From Phallus indusiatus (taxonomy: Eukaryota; Basidiomycota; Agaricomycetes; Phallales; Phallaceae): a stretch of 64,000 nt of DNA. The translations under genes were made by a program, and so were the position numbers. This document shows, in pieces, positions 57,540 through 64,000 of the stretch. The notes under the pieces were generated by a model. It made no database searches. It was not told the DNA's origin and saw nothing but the letters and a program-made list of their open reading frames with translations. The DNA is taken from the NCBI GenBank assembly GCA_027605045.1, contig JAQFWX010000001.1:930001-994000 (forward strand). The letters are read 5' to 3'. How positions within the stretch are numbered: the first letter of the stretch is position 1; each line of letters opens with the position of its first letter.

Positions 57540-59239
57540 TTAGAGGCCGATAATTTCAACCATGTCCCCATCCTCCAAATCACAATCGGATATCGGCGCA
57601 TTCGGATCCTGTTTTTCACCATCTACGTATAACCGAGCCAAGCTCGCTTTCTTGGGTGGAACGGTCAGTCCTTTCTCCTTTACCATAATGGTCACGAAGG
57701 CCTTTACGATCTTGCCGCATGTTGTAGTAGGTCGGACGCTTAGCGGAAGGCTCAGGTTTTCCGCTCGGACAATAAGCTTAAACTTCTCGTTGGAGTCGTC
57801 CGCGGATGTTTCTGAAGTTGGCGAGTCTGCACGTTCCGAGCCAACATCGTCATTACCATGTTTGTGTGGCGGTGGTGTGCTGAGTCGTGTATCCATGGTT
57901 TCATATGTCGACATCAGGCAAGCGTCTGAAGAAATTTCTCTAAGATAACCTGTATCCATAGTCCTCGTTTCAGCTACTCACCAAGGTCAAATTCGTCCCA
58001 AATACCCAACCCTTGAGGGCTTATAGTGGTGTAAACATGTTTCCCATTGTGTAGAAGTCTTAGTTCTTTTGGTATAACCCCCATTTCTTTAGATATATTT
58101 TCAGCTATTTGCCGAAGAGAGTCCGTCTAATGAGCACGTATATGTAAAGGGTTTGTCAAATTAGATATGAGTAAACAAACCTTTCTAATGTTATAAGCCC
58201 ATTGTTTTTGCGCAGGACGATGCACACCAGGTGGATAGATCCATTTGACCCGTATAGTGACAAACGAGGTAGACGTTTGTTCTGGACCGAGGGATGATCT
58301 ATTTAGATCTAATGATGTAAAGTATTACAACAACATTGACCCAAATATATAAATAGTATGCTTACTTCTATTCCCAACTTTCTCAATAATATGTCTCAAT
58401 GAAGGATCAATGGGTTCTTCTCCAGGCTCCATGATATCGTCATCTTCAATCAAGTTCGCAGGAGGAGCATGTATGACCGGAGCCACCGTTTCGCCCTCGA
58501 GGACTCGCCTAATAAAAGCGTAAATATCGTTCCTTGTTCTGTGTTCTCGCGTATGCCAGCCTACCGTATGGCCATCTGAGTACGAAGACGTTCTTGTTCG
58601 GTGAGTACTGGGGGAGGTGTCAACGACCGAGATCGACTTCGTGGTCTTTTCGAATGGAGTTGACTCGGACCAGCCTGTTCACCTTCTTCATCCGATAAAT
58701 CGAGTGCTGTATCGACATTTCTTTCAGGTTGTCTTAGCAGCTCTCTATAAAGGACCAATGCTTAAGAGAGAGAACATTAGGCGACGTTTCAAAAGGTAAA
58801 ACCTACGCGACAGTATCTTGATTAATCCACCCTGATGCACCTGTCTTTTTTCCTGCAGCATTCTTTTTGGACCGTGGCCGTGGTCTAGGGGTTCCATCTT
58901 CAGAAGCGGTATTATCGCTTTCACCCTCATCAGAACTCAATTCCTCCACGGTATTCGAAGCAGTCATCGCAGCAACTTCTATTTATAAAAGTCAAAAATG
59001 ACCTAAATTAAAACAATAGGACTTTTCAATAATACGATAAGCCACGAACTAGCAGCGCGCTCTTCGACTTCTCTAAGACTCCGTCCTTTATTGTGTATGA
59101 AGAAGCTATCGTCATCGTCGTCTTCAACAGCACTTTTCTTAGAGGATGCTCTAGATGATTCAGAAGGAGTAGGTATAGGCGAGGAAGGTATAGCAGCTTT
59201 GTCGACGGGTCGTGGGCGTGGTCGTGGTCGAGGTGGCAT
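57540..59239 (-). CDS. Rad60/Esc2-like protein with two SUMO-like domains
   Basis: Starts at 59,239 with MPPRPRPRPRPVDK, a basic Pro/Arg segment, followed by an acidic Ser stretch (AVEDDDDDSFF) and NKGRSLREVEERAA. A second exon reads SNTVEELSSDEGESD and KKNAAGKKTGASGWI. A third has NVDTALDLSDEEGE, resembling a SUMO-interacting motif, and an RPRSRSRS stretch. The first ubiquitin-like domain is in exons near 58.0-58.3 kb (VKWIYPPG, LRQIAENISKEMG, LRLLHNGKHVY, GLGIWDEFDLG). The second is at 57,540-57,800 (FKLIVRAENLSLPLSVRPTT, LYVDGEKQDPN, ISDCDLEDGDMVEIIGL). Tandem SUMO-like domains at the C-terminus are the layout of Rad60/Esc2/NIP45, which act in SUMO-dependent genome stability in the nucleus. 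Exon borders in the N-terminal half are approximate. Confidence 0.8.
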
Positions 59240-59611
59240 TCTGATCTGAAACGCGTGACATCGTGGCGCGCGCGCACAAAAAGGACAGGCTACTCTTGGA
59301 GATGAGACATTCGGGAAATCCGGGTTAATCTTAAGTTTTATCAAGGGTTTGAGAAATGCGATACAGGTGTGGAAAGTATTAATCAACGTATAAATGACAA
59401 GCGAAATATGCAAGCATCGGTATGGAAAGCAAGGATATAAAATGAGAGTTCGAAAAAAAAGAGGAAACAAAACGTGGGGAATGCGCAGAATGAAAAGTGG
59501 AGAGAGATGGATAATGGGAAAGGTTTCGTGAAAACATCACATGAATCAACGTTAGGAAAGAGACGGTACGAATATGGAACTTTGGGCTTAGGGCGTTGAG
59601 TGTCAGAAGTT
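59240..59611. other. Short intergenic region, no gene
   Basis: Between the Rad60-like start and the exchanger stop codon. No supported feature. Confidence 0.5.
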
Positions 59612-62600
59612 TCATCGAGTGAATAAGAAGGTATAGATCGCGTGGAGGTAATGGTTAACAGGACTCAGAGCTGAACCAGCAGAAAAAGACGTGACCGCAG
59701 CTTCTCCGACCAAAGGTGGGGCAAAGTAGAACCCAGCGCCCAAAACGAGGTAACTAGAAGTTGGAAGAGTTTACCATTCTGCATGGAAAAGTCTATGAAA
59801 GTACATACCTGAAAATGAGTATACTACCCCGGTGATAGTTGGCCTTGGCTTCGATGTAAGTGTAGGTGAGTAAGAAGATGGACAGAACCATAGTGATGAC
59901 ATCCCAACGGGGGAATATCAGCCTTTGAGATAAATTGAGCTTCCTTCACAAGAAACCAGGAGAATAAAAACGGCTTACGTGAAAGTATTAGCTACGGTAT
60001 CCTTAGCAGGATGGTGATACCAAGCTGAAAACGCAACCATAGCTGGGATTTGTAACAGGCAGACTTGCAATGCATACGCAGATCCGATTTCCATGCTATA
60101 AACGTCAAGACATCAACATTATGCTCATATTCATACCCTGCGAAAAAACTTGTTTACCTGAGAGAAATGTTCCCATTCATAGCAAACGAGATTGCGTTCA
60201 TAAACTCAGTAGTGTTAGGAACCAATGCGAACAGGGTGATACCCAAGAACTTCTCCTGAATCCCCGATCCTTCCAGGACGACATCAACGACCTCAATAAG
60301 AATTTCTATCAAAAAAATGCGATTGTCAGCTTACGCAAAGCACTAGAGCACGTATAGACCGTCTTACCCGCAATAATGGCATACAAAAACGTACAGCCCA
60401 ACAAAACACTGGCACTAAGACTCCGACTCCATGACGGCCCATCATGCCCTCCATGTCCACCACCACCAGCTTCCTCCATCTCACGAGGCCGCCCAGGAGA
60501 GATAATATTCTGCTGGTGTCGTAGCGCAGAAACAGTCGCAACAGCAACAGCCCTCGTAAAATCATCAGTCGTTATGTTACCCTGCGGCTGCAACCCATGG
60601 CTCTTCACAGCATGGTCGACACTTTCCAAAACGGGGGCAAACGCCACTTGATTCATGATGTTTCGAGTTTGACTCGGCGATAACGAGCGAGGACATTCTT
60701 GAGCGTCGCTTACGGACATGGCTCGAGGGGTCAAAAGCCCCGCGTTGAGTTGAGAGCGGATTTGTTGTCCCGTTACGCTGCCCACTGTTGTGGCTTGACT
60801 AGGCTTTCTCTTGAGTTGATGCGTCGTAGGTAAGGTTCCCGTCAAACCGAGCTGCGTTAGTCTATTAGACAGACTCAGACGATGTGAGGCAGACGGTGGG
60901 GGAACATCTAGGGGATGCATCAGTTGTTGTGGATTCTGCCAGATCTGGGAAGCATGTGTGCGGAGGGAAAACCATAGTCCGATCAAATACGACTAAAGAA
61001 AGATCAGGTTAATCAAATCAATGTAAATGGAAAGAATACCTACCAACAATAGAATACCCGCGCAGAAGTACATGAATCCTTTGACCGTGTTCTGGTAGAA
61101 GGGATCTTCGACAGGATCGGGGTGTTCATAGTAGCAATTACTACAAGACCATATATTCGCGACATTGTCAGGACACTTGTCACATATGAGTGTGAACTGA
61201 GATCATCATTAGGTTAGAATGATATGGTTGAATAGACAGATAAGGGAGATCTCACATTTCCATAGACTTGATAGAACATGGTGGGTGTCAACACGCCAAT
61301 AATAGCCATTATCAGCATAGTACTGGTGACATTGGCACTCTTCGCATTGAACTTCTGTTCCTTCTTCCTCAGTGCTCCTCCACACATACTAAGCCCTGGC
61401 ATGAGAAGCACACCGGCCAACACACTGCCTACAATACTGCCTTCCACAAGCCGACCCTTGTTCTGAGTCAACGCGATACCGTACAAGATAACCTCAATAA
61501 TACTACCAAATGTAGCATTAATAACAGCACCCATACCGATACTGCTTTGAGCACTGATGCTAGCGACCGCCATACCGATGAAATAAGACAAAGGAATGAC
61601 GCTGAGCAAACTCAAAATGAAAATGAGGGCATGACCGGTGAGAAACTCCAGAGCACCAGGCAGCGGAAGTCCGGCCTCTTTGCGATGTTCCGCGATTGGC
61701 AACAGAACCAGACCATCGAATATAACAAAGAACACGATGGGAAGGAGGTTAATAAACATAATGTTGACACCTCCGACTGTGTATTTGTAATACCGAAGCC
61801 CCGCTGCTCGATATGTGCAGAGGAGGACTGTGGAATGATCGGATTGGGGAGCAGCCTGACCTGCACTAAGACGGGGCGATGCGGAGGTAGCCACGGGACC
61901 CACACCTGCTTGTGATCCATGAGCGGCCGAAGTGGGCTGAAGAGGAGGGGCGGATTGAACAGGTGCTGATTGGAAACGGATTCGTGTAGGACGACGCCAT
62001 ATATGTGTAAGAAGCACCCAATTCAGTTTGGCCATGGGAATAGTCAGGACAAGAGCCCAACATATGAGTGTCACAGTTAATAGAAGCGGTGCGATGATTG
62101 ATATAAAGAGTAGCCAGAATGTCGCGGTCTGGAGTACGTGAATGACGGAAGTGGTCGCCGCGACGACAGAAGGGGGATTGGCAATGCCGTACGTTTTGCC
62201 TGGTGTCCCAGAGAAAAGACCCGTTCGCTCGTTGGCGTACTCTGAATCTTGAGTTTGCAGACGTTGTGGGGTAATGGTAGAAAGAGTCGAGTGCGTTGTA
62301 AGTGGGACGCGAGGGTCGGATTCGGTCGTCTCGGCATTAGATTCAGGTAAGGAAGCGTTTCCTCTTATAGTGTCTGACGAAGGGCTTGTTGCGTTTTGTG
62401 GAAGAGTAGCGTCGGGATGAGAGTCATCGTTGGTTACTTTGACTTCCAGCTTCTCCTCGACATCACCTTCCAGATAGGCACCAAAGGGCCACCAGATGTA
62501 CCACGATAGTCCCAAGATAAGCTTGCTATAGGTATTTCCTCCGAATGATACAATCCATAAAACAACAGAAACAAGAAAGAAGATAATTGCCAACCACCAT

Positions 62601-63232
62601 CCGAAAAATATCGCCCAGAAGACATTGCCTGGGATGAAATGCCGATCAATGGTAGCCTTTGGAACGGAATGCAGCCCCGCCTCCGCATCGCGAGTGACGG
62701 TCCGAGACTTTTTGTACAGCGCAGGTTTCCAGATGGGCAATCCGAATGGATGTTCGTCATTGATAAGCAACTGACGAGCGCGGACCGTCAAGGGATCCTC
62801 CTCGCTGAATTCGCGCTCCCGGAGCTCGGGGTCGTCTTCGTCATCGTTGTTGACCGCACCGGACGCATTCGGAGTATCGTCGTCGTCGTCGTCGTCATCT
62901 TCGTCGTCATTATCTCGACCAGATCCATTCTTGCTACTTTCATCGTCAGCGACCCTGCTTACGGTGGACACACTGGTGCTCCGACCCGGCCTGGATGTTG
63001 TGCGTGGATATCTGGGACCTGACGTGCTCATCCTTCGAATTGGAGGAGATGTCGGTCTATAGGGTGCAGGGGATGTTGGAAAATAACTCGTACCCTGATG
63101 ATGGTGGGCAGGAGCCTCAGAGAAGGTACGGCGCATTCCTGGGACGCTGGGACCCGGTGTAGGTGTTGAGGCGACTGAAAATGCGCCGTCATCGTCTGAC
63201 ATGTTCGGCGGCGACGGAATGTTCGTGGCCAT
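59612..63232 (-). CDS. VNX1: Vnx1-like vacuolar monovalent cation/H+ (CAX family) exchanger
   Basis: Exon 1 is 61256-63232 (659 codons, MATNIPSPPNMSDDD), then 61044-61196 and about 60368-60992, followed by shorter exons to the stop at 59,612. The cytosolic N-terminus is long and Ser/Pro-rich with an Asp run. It is followed by YccF-type membrane segments (NVFWAIFFGWWLAIIFFLV, GLSWYIWWPFGAYLEG), which are characteristic of Vnx1-type members. The first exchanger repeat holds SIGMGAVINATFGSIIEVIL. Exon 2 has CDKCPDNVANIWSCSNC, two CxxC pairs in a loop. After a variable loop with GGGGHGGHDG, the second repeat reads FLGITLFALVPNTTEFMNA. The protein ends YLHAIYTFLFTR. The two opposed repeats with acidic residues form the ion path. 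Yeast Vnx1 exchanges Na+/K+ for H+ at the vacuole; that role is inferred here. Confidence 0.87.
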
Positions 63233-63578
63233 GACCGGGTTTTATATAAGTGCGAATGCGAAAGTCAGAAAAAAAGAGTGAATTGAAAATGAGCGAGTTT
63301 TAGGAGCAAATTTACTTCCGCGGCCTTTATCTGGCGTCTTCGAGTCAAGTTCAGGCTGCGCTGATTCTGCGCAAAGGTCACGTCATTTACTCAGCTAAGC
63401 CAGAAGACATTGTTTCAATATTTGGTCAGATTACAATTAGTAGATGAATACATGGAATTCTTTGGTTTTAATTGCTATTGTGATACAGAATTGCTTGCTT
63501 CGTTTGAAAGTTGAATTTCAGTGCAGGGAGTTGAATCCACTCTTGCCACAGCTCTAAAAATGCAGTCCATTTTGAAAT
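63233..63578. other. Intergenic region, promoter of the exchanger
   Basis: No gene is supported. It separates the exchanger start from the 3' end of adenosine kinase. Confidence 0.5.
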
Positions 63579-64000
63579 CTAATAAAGAACCTTCTCTTTC
63601 GGCCATTTCAATTGAGGTCCAACCTATGATCAAAGGAATTGAGTCAGTTAATTTTGGGTATAGCACAGAATCCTACTTGAGTGATACACATGGCCCCCAA
63701 TTTCTGTGCGACTTTGACAGCCTCTTCAAGCGACTTTCCCGATGCTAATGCTGCAACAAATCCACCAGCAAACATATCACCGGCTCCATTGGTATCAACA
63801 ATTTGATCATCGGGAACCTTATCTACAGGAAACAGCTGTCGAGGCTATTAGCAGAGTACAGGAAACCCAACGAGACATCCCTACCTTGGGGTTCTCAACG
63901 TCGTCCGAAGAGACAACCACGGTAGCTTCAGCACCGTTGGTGATAACAACAATCCTAGGTCTTGATGGGTTAGTCTTGGTCGAGCTGGCGATAGCTTGGG
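63579..64000 (-). CDS. ADO1: Adenosine kinase, C-terminal part (runs off the right edge)
   Basis: Three exons are visible: 63886 to beyond 64000 (KTNPSRPRIVVITNGAEATV, VVSSDDVENPK), 63677-63836 (LFPVDKVPDDQIVDTNGAGD, MFAGGFVAALASGKSLEEAV, GAMCITQ) and 63579-63623 (VGPQLKWPKEKVLY, stop). DTNGAGD is the PfkB signature 2 with the catalytic Asp and anion hole. The VGPQ...WP ending is typical of eukaryotic adenosine kinase, which phosphorylates adenosine to AMP and supports the methyl cycle. The N-terminal half is outside the window. The other PfkB option, ribokinase, is unlikely given the C-terminus. Confidence 0.88.

Noticed and set aside
61268..61915. 215-codon plus-strand frame in the exchanger region
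   Set aside because: Lies opposite the large first exon of the Vnx1-like gene, which has clear transmembrane repeats and family motifs on the minus strand.
62847..63062. Ser-run plus-strand frame
   Set aside because: Antisense of the Asp-rich stretch in the exchanger N-terminus.

Overview
The window is nuclear DNA of a filamentous basidiomycete, most likely an Agaricomycete. The grounds are many short introns (about 45-75 nt) with GT-AG borders, a 10-nt micro-exon, and housekeeping genes of fungal type (a Vnx1-type CAX exchanger with YccF domains, a Rad60/Esc2-type protein, a DHA1 transporter, adenosine kinase). The species cannot be named from the sequence.

Positions 1-53,000 are dominated by a tandem array, all on the minus strand, of one family of single-pass membrane proteins. 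I count 16 copies with at least two recognisable coding exons, one of them cut by the window edge, plus two decayed fragments. I number them TMR-1 to TMR-18 from left to right; TMR-2 (about 2.6 kb) is a fragment, and the decayed copy at 19.7-20.2 kb is called TMR-7b. The count therefore runs TMR-1, 3 to 18 plus fragments TMR-2 and TMR-7b. A typical protein has two tandem beta-rich modules with conserved N-glycosylation sequons, a Ser/Thr/Pro-rich stalk, a glycine-zipper transmembrane helix, a basic stop-transfer stretch, and a cytosolic tail carrying a H-x-D-S-G-(I/L)-R motif and a C-terminal PPxY motif. No signal peptide is visible. Subfamily A (TMR-1,3-7,10-13) has three exons; subfamily B (TMR-8,9,14-18) has two.

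The array grew by large duplication. Block 1 (about 11.14-26.27 kb) matches block 2 (about 28.94-54.2 kb) gene for gene: TMR-5/10, 6/11, 7/12, 7b/15, 8/16, 9/17+18, and a broken versus an intact alpha/beta hydrolase. Block 1 lacks about 5.4 kb that contains TMR-13, TMR-14 and most of TMR-15 in block 2. The blocks also differ by a solo LTR, an unshared 2.5 kb island at 45.4-47.97 kb and small indels. Short non-autonomous transposons lie at 0.7-0.9, 22.3, 47.4-47.7 and 48.0-48.1 kb. Several copies have frameshifts, mostly in the tail, and TMR-7 carries a gene-conversion tract.

Two other genes sit in the array: a 12-exon PEP mutase/isocitrate lyase-family gene on the plus strand (6.85-8.38 kb) and the minus-strand alpha/beta hydrolase (53.1-54.35 kb). 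From 54.8 kb onward the region looks like ordinary single-copy genome, all minus strand: a DHA1/MFS drug:H+ antiporter, a Rad60/Esc2-like protein with two SUMO-like domains, a Vnx1-like vacuolar cation/H+ exchanger, and the 3' part of adenosine kinase, which runs off the right edge. The function of the array is unknown; its layout resembles rapidly evolving cell-surface or recognition gene clusters, which is inference.
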